64,000 bases of DNA from Anthracocystis setariae (Eukaryota > Basidiomycota > Ustilaginomycetes > Ustilaginales > Ustilaginaceae): the NCBI GenBank assembly GCA_928724745.1, contig CAKMXJ010000004.1:806001-870000 (forward strand), given 5' to 3'. The notes under the pieces are model-generated. The model saw only the letters and a list, made by a program, of their open reading frames with translations, did not search any database and was not told the origin of the DNA. The translations under genes and the position numbers were made by a program. This document shows, piece by piece, positions 31,126 to 42,800 of the stretch (its first letter is position 1; every line of letters begins with the position of its first letter).

Positions 31126-34100
31126 GCTCCAATCGTTGTCCTTAAGAAAGCTGCTAGTCTCCAATGATCACATGATAGGACTCCCTTGTACTGTAAAAAT
31201 TCTGCTTGCTATACTTTCGCAATCATGCGCATCTCGACTAACCTTCATTTAGGATGTCACTGGACTGTGAGCGTCCAGCCAGCTCCAGGCGCCGCAACGC
31301 TGACCTTCCCTGTACGGTTTGGATCGATTGGGGTGGTATTTGTGCGATTGAAGATGGTTCCATGTAGTCTGGCGAAAGCGTTCGAGTCAGTAGTTTCCCC
31401 CTGTATCTGCCGTGTCATAGTGTATGCAGCCGGACGAGGAGACGTTGTGCGAGCCAGGGAAGGCACTGACGCTTCGGCAGCATGCTGCACATACATTGTC
31501 TCGTTTCTTTACTACCCACCCGCCGATCCTAGGACATTTCAACAGTCTGCATCGCCATGCGCAGCTTTCGTCCCCAATCAACATCCGTCAGCCGTCAACA
31601 TGCAGTATTTGTGGAACGAAAGACGCGGGCACTTTGCTTTCGGTGCGATCTGTCATGATCTTTTTTGTTGGTTCAGTTCGGGTCTTGGATTAGTGGGTAC
31701 ATCGGAGCCCATCTCGTATGCCTGAAACTGCACGAGAACGTCAGTGGCAGCCAAGACCCACCAACAAGCCCATCACTTTGAAAGGCCCTCTGGTGGACCT
31801 CAACATGCCCGGGAATGGCCCGTCGCTATCGCTCGCACAAATGCTGTGCCACAAGGAATGCAGCTCTACGCATGTTCAAATGTCCTTAAGATGTCCTGTT
31901 GCAGCTCAGGGCAAATGAAACACCCAGCTTGCCCAAGCCACCCAGGGAAAAACTTCAGCCTGACCCCCACCATGTAGCCGGTCTTGCGGGGCCCGGCGTG
32001 CTTCATTAGTAAGCCCAAGCCTCGATTTCTGTCTGCTCTCGAGTTCCTGTGGCCAAGCGGGGTCCTGCCAAGACGGCACGCATAGCTCGGGTAGCTAATG
32101 CGGGGTAGACCAGGCCCAGTTGTTACACACCCCGCAAGATTCACAGTAACCAAACGCCAAATTGTGGCTTCAGTCTGCGTAGCTGCGAAGCAAGCGGGGT
32201 TGTAAGATATGGGCGCGTGGATGAGGATATGCAAGTTGCCGTACAGGGCTCATTGGACAGGGTGGACGAATGATAACGGCACAAGATCTGGTGACTGGCA
32301 TTTTCGTTGCCGATGCAAGCCACCACCGAAATGTACAGTACTGGGCGTCGCGTACCGTGGAATTCAACGTGCGACATGGCAAAAGGCTTTCAGGAAGCGA
32401 TTACGAAATAAAGATGGCAGCAGGAAAGCGGTTTAGGCTTCTGATGGGATGTTGCAAGCCCCGACTACTGTCCCGATGAAGGTACTGTATTGGACCAGCA
32501 GGTCTCGCCAAGAGCCGGGCGTCATTTTAGAGTTGACCAAGTCGCAAAAGGTAGCCGAGAGGGGCGAGGCGAAGGGTTTCCGCCTCAGCGAAGTAAGGGG
32601 GTTGGATGCTACACTACTTAACTTGTTCAAGCATGTATCGTGACCAAGATTCCAAGCCGATTTCCTGGCTTTACCCCCGCCTTGACAAGGTTGAGGATGG
32701 ATCAAGCTACGAATCAGACGGTATCGGAAAAGGAGATGATGACATTCTGCATCTTCCAGACCGAGGCACGAGAGGCACAGGCGGGACGGTATGAATGGGG
32801 TGTTGTCGATGAAAAATTTTGTGGCTGTGGCTGGTGAACTTGGGTGTGGGTTTTGTCAAACGGGAAGCTTCGTGAACCCTGAAGGTGAGATAGACGAGGC
32901 TTGTGGACGAGGGGGAAGCAGGGGAGACGGAGAAAGCGTTCAAGGTGGGGTTCGGCAAGCGGATGAGGTTTGCAGAATTGCGGATAAGCGGAGCGAAAAG
33001 GGATGGACGGAGAGATCTGTCTGGCTTTGTTCACAATGGCAAGCCGCTACCGACTTGGCGATCGGAGTGTACATGCTAAGTCTAGACAGAAAAAAAGTAC
33101 ACTGTCTGAGAACTGAATGCTGAGGACGAACCGTAACAAAGGAATTCCGTCGATGCCTCAGCGTGACAACCGCCACATTCAGGGTGGGATGGTCGTGATT
33201 GTGATCTTGATCGTGATCGTGACTGTAATCGTGATTGTGACAAAGAGAATGATACTTACAATGGTAGCGCCCGCACGATTACATTGGATCTTGCCGACGA
33301 TCGCGACCACACGTTGAACGGTCAACAATGTAGGCTATCCTTTCGCAACCTTGTACGACTGTGTGTTTGTTCGTGCTCCGTCCAAGCTTCCCAGTACAAA
33401 TCGAGCATTTTGTGTCAATTTTCTGCTCTCGCTCGGATATCACAAGATGTCAACAAGATGGAGAGCTCGACAAGCGAAGGCTACCACCGTACTAGTGTAG
33501 TTGACTTTGACAAGCGCGCGACCGATCTCGGGTATGGAGGGATTAGGCGCTCAGGGTCTAAAGCTGGTGAGACAAGGGTCCCTCGCTGCTTGATCCGCCT
33601 GTTTGTCTCGGCCCATGCAGCCACGTTATTGGTAAAAAGACAGGAGGAAATACAGATAAGCGAGCTACCATGTCTTGCCGCTTTTGCCCTGTCTCTGCTG
33701 GGGCACGATGATATACGATCTTTGGAGAAGCAGCCATGCTGTCGATAGCATCAGTCACTCACAATATCTCCTGCTCATGTAGTAACCCGAGGCTAATGAA
33801 ATCGGTCGTTTTTGGCCCAGAAGCGTGTAGCGTGCCTCAGTCCATCCGGTCCAATCCAGTGGACACTATGGCTTGGGTTGCGGCATTGGATGGGATTCAT
33901 TTTACAGCATATCACATTTAACATTGAACTTGCATCGGACAGTTGCACGGAGCCATGTCCAGAGAGGCTTGGGTTGTCAGCAGCAACACTCAAGGAAGTC
34001 AGAAGGAACCCCTTTTCGGACCGAAACGTGCCGAGACAAGAGCAAATGTTTTGACAGTGAGTTCGCTGTAAGCTGGTCGTGAGACAAAGTGGTGGAAGCA

Positions 34101-37100
34101 AACAAGGTAAGCGATCCACAGGGTCAGACATTTGGACCCTGGCGTACCTCACCTTTCTCCAAGAGTCAAGTGCGGTACTGAATTAGATTGGAATACTTGC
34201 AGCAGACCATCGTCGTCGCAGCAGAGACTGTGCTCCTGCGTTCCGTTGAAACACCACGCAGAGGACGCAGCACAATGTGAAGACCAAGGCAACGAGACCA
34301 GCCCGATTGTGACACACCCGGTCGGACTACATATATCGTCGATGTGGTGCGGTACAGCGGTCGCGTCGGGCGGTTTAGGAGAATCCGGGTGCATCGCTGT
34401 TTGAAACACTTCTCCACACGTTCTGTTCGGCAACGAAGCGAAAGGACCGCGTTGTTCCCAAATGCTTTTTCCACACTTGGTCGTCAGCTGTTCTGGCGCT
34501 CCGGATTCGCTCCGACTTGATACGTGTTCAGTACAGCCTTGAGGCCAGAGCAGGGCTCGCCCTGTGGCAAACCTGCCGCAACACTTTCCGATGAGTCGGC
34601 TTTTGCAAGATCATTTTCCCACGACAGCAGCTGTTATTGTCGATCAGCTGCTGAGCCGGCATCTCTTGGCCTTTTGGATGGGTGTTGTACAGTACGAACA
34701 AGAGCGTGCAAGAGCGTTGCGTACTCTCTCGTTCAATCCAGACCAGACGGCCAGTCGGGACGGAGAGGGGCTCGATGTGCCTGCTTCTAGGACTTGGCCT
34801 TGACCTTCTTCAGCTGCTGTTGACCGGCAATTGCAAACAAGCGGTGCGAAAGGCAAATCTGCATCCGCGTTCCGCCCATCGGCTGTCGTTGTTGAAGTTT
34901 CCCTTTCGGTGACCCTGGTGGATTGTTGGCTTCTTAGCGTCTCTACTTGTGTTGCAACTACGGTAAATAATGCGATCTTTTGGCAAGCGGAGAAAGGGCG
35001 ACCCTGCATTCCACGTCGGTGATTGAGTCGGAGTCTGTGTCAGCAAAAGACATTTGGATCGGTAACGATGCACCTTTGCAAGATAGCATGCGACAACGCC
35101 CAGATACAGATGTTACCATGTGGTGTGCCGTCGCAAGTTCACGATAGCCTCGCAGCCGCAGCCCAGGTCGACTGGGAAGCGACGTTTGCACGTCCCGTCG
35201 CAGCGTGGATCGTTCCAACAGAATCCCATAACTTGGCAACCGTGGGTCGTGAAGCGCAGAGTTCAATGAAAAGTCGACTATCCGACATGGCATCATTTCA
35301 TATCAATTTCAGTTTTGGATTGGATCTCCGTTGGAGTCTGGCAGACGAACTGCGAGCTACAGTTCACTTCACCGGCACTGTCCTATTTTCTTCACGATCT
35401 CTCCATATCTGTCCTATCCCATACAGCACAGCAGAGTACAGTACAGGACTGTACGGTACTTCGATCTGAGATAGCCAAGCTGTAGGACGTGCAAGTAGCG
35501 TTGTGGGCATAAATGAGACATCGATGTCTCACATTTAAACACTGTCAGTCACTTTTCTGACACCTAGGATCTGTCCCGTCAACGGGGATGCTGTGCTATG
35601 GCCAGGACATGGATGAATTGAATGTTCTGTCATCCGCTCTAACGCACTTCCCGAACGGACAGGTGGGTCGCCGGCGGGTTCGGACGTCCGTCTGCTGCAT
35701 TTTTGAGAGCGAGAACAAGGAGCCAAGGAGGATGCACGATCTCCAGCTGCATCTGGCCCCTCTGCAATGCAACAAATATTCAGACGCTTACATGCTTCAT
35801 TCATATGATCTGGGTAGCTTACGTACTGCCGCATCGGCGAATTTGTTAGGGTCATCAAGCCCACCACAACGCAGAACGTCGGGCAACAGCGTTCTTCCTC
35901 GTTGAGGCGACTGAAGCCGCAAGCAGGCCGATGAAAAGAGAAAGAGAGGGAAGCAAACTTGGCAACGAGGATTTGACAAATTGCACATACAGTACTGTAC
36001 AGCACAGGCTCAGGGGGAAAATGGACCGGATCCATTTGGCCGATGGTGGAAATACCGGGTCGGAAACACGCGCATCAAAGTCACACCACACTTAAATCTG
36101 TATCGAGACAGGGATGCTTTGCTTCCACGGGTCCACGAACGCACAACAGCAGAGCTTCCTTGATGCGGCTCCGTTCAATATGAAAAGAAGGTAGGAGGCG
36201 GTCAGCGTGCAGTCCAAGCTGCTTCTAGAAAGTCACACACACATCCTTTCCGTCCTTTAAGCTTGGCTGGCCGGAACAAACACCCTAAAGAAGCAAGCTC
36301 GACTCGTTGGCGAGAAGTTCGGAAGAAACTATCTTCGACCCTGCTGCCATCGTCTTCGAACCCTCTCCTGGCTTTTGCGAGGCCTGTCGCGCTTTCCCAG
36401 CTCATAGGCGAGCTCGCTTTGCTGAACAGCTCGATAGAGTAGATAGAATCTCGAATTTTTTCCGCTTGGCAAAGCGCGGAGGCCTTGCGCACGGAGACCC
36501 GCTGCTTGATGCAATCCAAGTTTGATGAGGATCGAAGGTGGATGAGACGTGATCTCTCATCTCATTCCGCAACGCCAATCCCGGATCATATTGTTGGTGG
36601 TCTGTACTCCAAGCTGTTCTGGCAACTGAGCGGCCTGAGCTTCGATCGTTGGCGTAGGCGTTATTGGCTGCCACTCACGCCAGCGCATTGTCCAGCCTGT
36701 GACGACTCGCCCCGACGAGAAGCGCCCTGTGCTTTGGGACGGTATTGGTGTCCAAATTTACACTTGATTTTGAAGAGGCCTAGCATCGTGCGATTGATGC
36801 TGCTAGTGATAGTTCTGGTGTTTTGGTGTTACCGATTGAGCCAAACCGAAAGCAGGGTGCACCTTCCATGGGGATCAGAGAAACCAGAAGAAATGAATTC
36901 GCCGCCGTGTCTTTTTTTTCTGCCAAATGACAGTTTTCTGCTGCAGCGCTTGAAGCTAACCTCGTTGACGAGATCACAAACATTGTGAAGCGACCCGCAA
37001 AAAGACGATGAACTGCACCGATACACTTGCGCAAAGAGGCAGATGAGTCTAATGTCTACCTTCCACACGCAACTGCAAAAGCCGACGAGACTGGCGTCAA

Positions 37101-38400
37101 GCAGGGGCTAGAAGCGAACTGTGCGGGGACAATGTGAATTGACGGGCCAACCGCATTCTGTTTCATGCTTGCTGAGGTACGCCACCGGGTTGGGAATGTG
37201 GAATTGGCCATCCTCTCGCACCTACCAGTAGCACATAGGGGCTCTTCTCTGGTCGTGATCGTTCAGAGTGGTTGGCAAATTATGGATCGTTCAAGACGGG
37301 TCGGATCCCCAGCCAGGCTGAGGGTAAGTGGCGAGGATGTATCGTCAACAGCATGTAGCTCGTTCCCAGCATACGATGCTCTAAAGCTACGTCCCACTCG
37401 CTTCGATGGCGCTCGAGCACCAAGCTGCAACAAAAGTCTCAACCGCTGTCAACGCCCTCGCTGCAAGACAATCAAAAAAGAAAAGAAAAAAATCTGCGAT
37501 GTGATCTGCGATGTGATTTGCGTTGTGATCGGCTCCAAGGCGCTTCATATCCCACCATGCTGGCTCTCAAGGTATGAGGAGATGAATCGAGACTATTGAG
37601 CCAAGCAGGAGAAATAATGGGTGTATGAGACTGCCTTCCTGGTGAGTTCATCTTCGATTGCAACCTGGACCTTTTCCAGTTCTTCACAACGAAAAAGAAA
37701 TGATTTTATTTATCTGTTTTTGCTGTATCTACTAATTTTACTGTATCTACTGTTCTGTACAGCAAGATGAGGGTCTGCTATCGAATCGAATGCACGATGA
37801 CCATCCGGAAACAAGGGCTAAGCGCAGCCTCGGCCTTAGGCTCGGAAATTGACGTGTTTACTACTGTAGAGGATTGTTTTTTCTCCCTTCTTTGTTTCTC
37901 TTTCGCGAAAAACAACACCCTGAAATTGTTCCGGCCTTGCTTTGCCAAGCGAAGCAACCGATCCCTGCCCACTTTACTACTCAGTGACTGTATTGCAGGA
38001 AAACCATTTTGTGCAGCAATCCTGTTTCGTAGGGATTTCTTTCACTGCACTGCACACTGTGCTGTAAAGTACGGTTGAGCCGCTCGCCATGCTGTTTCGA
38101 TATATGAGTGTGAGTGTAAACTTCTCTCACTCCCATTGGGGCGTGTTTCGAGACGTGATATGACCCAAATGCTGGCTGTTCTGTATGTCTGTCGGTCTGT
38201 CTGCATCGCGTCAAGTTCGCGCCACGGCTTTGGTGTTGCTCCACCTGCATGAACGGAAAAGCGCAAGAGAGTAATAATTCGCTTGTCTGTTGCAGAGTCG
38301 GTGGTTTTGATGCATGGTTCGTCTGCCTTGCTTGCTTTCTGGGGGCGATCCCGAAGCCAAACCTGGAACAGGGGTGTTTCTCCTCCTCCTCTCCTCTCAA
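31126..38400. other. 7.3-kb region without recognisable genes
   Basis: All longer frames here were inspected. None shows a known domain, a sustained composition like the neighbouring genes, or a plausible splice chain. The region holds low-complexity patches (GTGATY-type hexamers at about 33187-33240), scattered ACTGTACAGTA-type palindromes (for example 35430-35460, 35990-36005), a ~25-bp A-rich tract (37470-37495) and a T-rich stretch (37700-37745). No inverted terminal repeats or transposase remnants were recognised. Confidence 0.5.
33187..33240. repeat. Degenerate hexanucleotide repeat (GTGATY)n
   Basis: About eight to nine imperfect units of GTGATC/GTGATT/GTAATC/GTGACT run in tandem in the gene-free region. 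Confidence 0.7.
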
Positions 38401-39845
38401 ACGAGCTAGCTTAGGCCTTTGATTGCTCGCTGCCATTCGCCATTCGCCGCTCTGCCCACCTACTCAGTCCGGCTCACCTTACTTCACCTCACCTCCAGCC
38501 ATTTGGACTAGCAGAGTTGCACTTTGGTGCCGGAGTATCTTTCCGGCTTTAGTTCCCTACGCCCCTCTCTCCCCTTCCCCTTTCCTCGAATACAGTCAGG
38601 CCCTATCTCAATTCTTGCTCAACCTCAACCGCATCCTCACCACCGCCATTCCCTACCACCTTCGAGACGCATTTCATCCCCTCACCATTTCGAGTCCGGG
38701 CGGCCATCTCGGCCTCTCTCCTCCTCTCACCTTAGACGCTCCGAGACATCGTGTGATCCAGCGAGCTATCGCCAACATCAGCTGCGCTAGCTTCAAGCAG
38801 TCGAGTCAAGTCGAGCCAGGGTCAGCGGCTCGTTGGTATTGGACAACGTCGACTCTTTCAACACCAGCATCCACACAGATTCCAGCATTTTCTCGCAAGC
38901 TGTCTAGCTCTCCTCCAGCACATTGAGTCGACACCAGCGGACGTTCACATCAATCCTATCTATCTTGCTATTTTGTCGCATACAGAGTTCCTAGCGCATC
39001 GACAAACAGGCCGCCTCATTCAGCAGCGTTCCGGACCAGATAGCCTTTTGCATTGTCATACGAATCTCCACCTCATCATCGCTTCGTCTCCCTTCCGACG
39101 GCCTCGGTCATCGCGCTCTCGGACGATCCGATCTAATCAGGCTTCTGCAGCGATCGGAATCTAGTCGTTTCCGAGGATCACACGACCATCGAACGCTCAT
39201 TTGCCGCTGTCGATTTTAACCCTATTCTAGCACAGCAGCACCAGCGACGACGACTTCTTTCGAGCAAAGCTTGAGCCTAAATTTCGGATAGGCCGACCTT
39301 TGATGAACCGAAAGAGCCGAGCTTCGACCAAATCGACCATTGTCGCTGCTGCTTAAGCGACTGTACCCGCCTCGACGATCTCGGTCGTTCTCAGTTCTGT
39401 ATCCGATTTGCGTGGCGTACAAGTGGCCAAGATCCTTCTTCTTCATCCGCAACGTCCCTTCCGCCCCTTGCCAGCGCGGCATCGCATTGCTCCACCTCAA
39501 CGTTAAGCTTATCTCGGCGGCAAATATTAACATCAAGTCATTGCGCAGTGAGTATCAAGGTTACGAGCAGACCCCGGTCCTGCATCGGAACAGATTCTTT
39601 GAGCAACAAATCGCCTACTCTCTCAATCAATGACGAAAGAACGCAGCACATTGTTTTGGCTTCACGCGACTACTTGCTCTGGCTTCGTCTCCTTGATGCG
39701 ATTCAGCTCGACTTACACCCTCCTTGCCTTGCAACAGACTTTCACTTAGCCTACGACCTCTTTGTCAATCTGCTCGGAGCCCCGTCGGGCAGGGATGAAG
39801 GCCAGCTGAAGCAGCTCTCAGCGGACGATCTGTCCAGACCCCTCT
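38401..39845 (+). promoter_or_regulatory. Probable promoter and long 5' leader of the SIN-type kinase gene
   Basis: 1.4 kb of markedly C/T-rich sequence (for example 38555-38590 and 38640-38720) directly upstream of the kinase start. Pyrimidine-rich leaders are seen before other genes in this window. Donor-like (CAGTGAGTAT at 39545) and acceptor-like sites suggest that introns in the 5' UTR are possible, but I cannot assign them. Confidence 0.4.
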
Positions 39846-42800
39846 TTGGTCCAATCTTCGACTTCCTACGTCTCTACCGTATCTACAATGGCTGCGGCAA
39901 CGGCAACCGTCTTGCCTTCGGCTACCGACTTTACCAGCATGGACCATCGCTCGGCTGACCTCCACCGAATGCCGCAGGCTGCGGCTGCTTTTGCGGACCC
40001 TAGCGGTAGAGCACTGCGCTCTCCAAAGTCGTTGCCCTCGCCGTCATCGCCATCTTTACCTTTCCGTCAACGTGCTGTGCAGCCGCAATCACCGTCCATT
40101 CCTCATCGCCGCGTTTACAACATTGATGACGAATCTGCCGCCAGCGCATCTGCATATGAAGACTCAGTCACACCATCGCAGTCTGCTTATAATGCTTCGC
40201 CCACCAAGACGCCGGTTCGATTGGGCGCACCTTTGACGCAGACACCTACTCGACAACTGGCTCACAAAAAGTCAACCGAACGCAGGAGAAAGGCGACCCG
40301 TAATCAGCACCTCGCGAACCTCGAGGCTGCTTCTCTCTCCACTCCTGAGCTGCATTTGGCTTCCGATCCCATGCTCGACACGCAAGAGCCTTCTTTTCTT
40401 CGAAAACTCGGTCGAAATCCCCGAACCCAGTCTAATGGTGCTATAAAGAGCGTAGCAAGTCTTGCGCAATCCCATGGACGCACCAGCAGCACGTCGCCGT
40501 ACCCTGGCGTCAAGCAGAGTATGGCATATGCGAGCTTTGGTGCGGCTATGAGCGCCGTTGATACGCACAATGGCAGCTCAGCCTCGCCAAAAGCTCTTGA
40601 TCAACGTTCTCGCAAGCAAAGCTCTGCTACAATCGTCAGCACAGACTCGTCTGTCACAGCATCCGTTTGGTCCGGACAAAATATGAGCACTGACACGCTC
40701 AGTCCTCCAAAGCAGAACAGCTCGAGACCTTCATCCGCCCAGTCTACACCTTCCAAGGCCAAAACATGGTTCCGACGCAGCAAGAAGGAAGCCACATCGG
40801 CTCGGAAAGCCGCTTCCGACGAGAAGACAACCAGTCTTGGCGAAGATGACTCGAGCATCTTTGCTGCAGAAGCTGGCTCACAGGCACCTGTCCAGACCAG
40901 CCAAACTAGCGCACCGACATCGGGAGCTGATACGGAGCTTATATCCGAGAGCGATGCGGGCATGTTCTCGTCTGCAACCGATGCATCGTTCGGCATGTCG
41001 GAACTCGCATCACCTCAAGCTGCTCTAGATAGCATCCGTAAAGCTCGTTCCTTCTTGATCCGTGAGCTAGATCACCTCGGGGAGCACGAGCGCGGTCAAG
41101 ACACACAGCGCATCTCCACGCTCATGTCGCAGACCAACATCGAGGCGCAGGATCCGAGCGTCGAAGCCTGGCGCTTCTGGCAGAGCATTGCTGACGGTGT
41201 GCTTTTGTGTCTGTTAGCTAACCGCCTCAGGCCCGCGAGTGTCGAACGTATCGACCGCAGAGATTTCGAATGGGTGAAAGCCAACAACATCTCGAGGTTC
41301 TTGAGGGCGGCGCGGGACCATCTCGGATTGCGCTCAAAGGACTTGTTCCAGAGCTTCGACCTCACCGACAGAACAATCGAAGGTCTGTTGCGTGTCGTCC
41401 ACACTCTGCAGGCAGCAGAAAGGATGGCCAAGCGCACTTCTAAGGTCGCAGCACGTGCGAATTCCATCAAGATTGAGCCACGAACTACTTCGATGACTCC
41501 TCCTTCCACACCACGAGCAGGCGATCGCAGGATGCTTCCCGCTGGCCATGGAGACCTTGAACGCATCGACAACAGTTCAGAGCTTTCTTTGAACGACGAC
41601 ACTCCTAGACGCGCCATGACAGCCATCCAGCAGAACCGACGCGAAGCAGAACGCATTCTCGTGGGTCGTTCCAAGTCTGCTCGCTTCGAACCATCTGTTG
41701 GGGACGCTAAGCATCGCTCGATCGAGCTCGGCAATCCAAGGCCTAGAGGGTCGTTCATCACCTTTGCCGATTCTGTCAAGCAAACTAGCTACAACGGCGA
41801 AGAGGAAGGTCGCATGCCGTACCGAGATCGGAAGCTCAGCGAGTCAGCCATCAGTCTGACTGGAGTAGCTGAAGAGCCTGAAGATGGTACTGTCGGAAGT
41901 AATGATGTGATGCCAGCAACCGATTCCTTCAGCGGTCCTCAGTCAACAAACATGGACAGAGATCTTGGCAGGAGGGGCAGCAGTGAATCTGAAAAGTCTC
42001 ACAAAGTCTCTTCTGTCAGACCTCTACCGCTGGCTCGCAGTACTTCCCAAAAACGAATCAGCCAGGAGTTGGCCTTCGGTCAGCTGCCACGAGCGGTCAT
42101 TGGATCGACCGAAAACTTGGATGACTACATTGGTGCTTCCGGGGCTAGCCCTTCCCGACACCCTCCTGCGCGAAGACACAGTGCTCGACTTTACGGCGGT
42201 CCTTCGTTGCTCAATCCATCGCGCGAGTCTCTTTTGGCTCTCAATCCTCAGACTGGTGGTGAGGACGAGGCGTCGCCGCCATCAGCTCGAGTGCCCTTCC
42301 CTCGTAATACCAGCGACTCTCCCGGAGCTCGCAGAATGGCCCGCCATCTCTCCATGAATGCAGGCAGCTCCGACCCTTTCTCCTTGTCATCCGCCCTTTC
42401 GTCGACATCCAACCTTGCAAGCAGCAGCTCGCCGAAGGTCGGAGCGCGACCACAGTTCAGACACGCACGGTACTCTTCAGACTTGCACCTTCCCCTGTTA
42501 GGTCGCCCATTGCCAGTGGGTCGACGCTCTCCCGAAGCTTCTCTCGACGAGCGGTCGTACGTCTCGACTTCACGCAGCCGCTTTGATTCAGAGATGGGCT
42601 CCATCTACGCCAACACGCTCACTGCCGACGACAGTGCATCGGCACTGACCAGAGGTAGTCGCGATGGGATCGGTTCCAAGCACAAACTGGTTGTCTCTGA
42701 AGATGGCCAACCCACGATCACCTATCAAGTTGGCAATTGCATCGGTCGAGGTCAATTTGGATCCGTCTATCGGGCGTTGAATCTGAACTCGGGCCGAATG

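Noticed and set aside
31186..31725. A 179-codon plus-strand frame downstream of SEC13
   Set aside because: No domain, no signal peptide and no conserved block; composition is like random translation.
36485..36988. A 167-codon frame with one hydrophobic stretch in the gene-poor region
   Set aside because: The hydrophobic part is isolated and the rest has no family resemblance; there is no supporting splice or promoter context.
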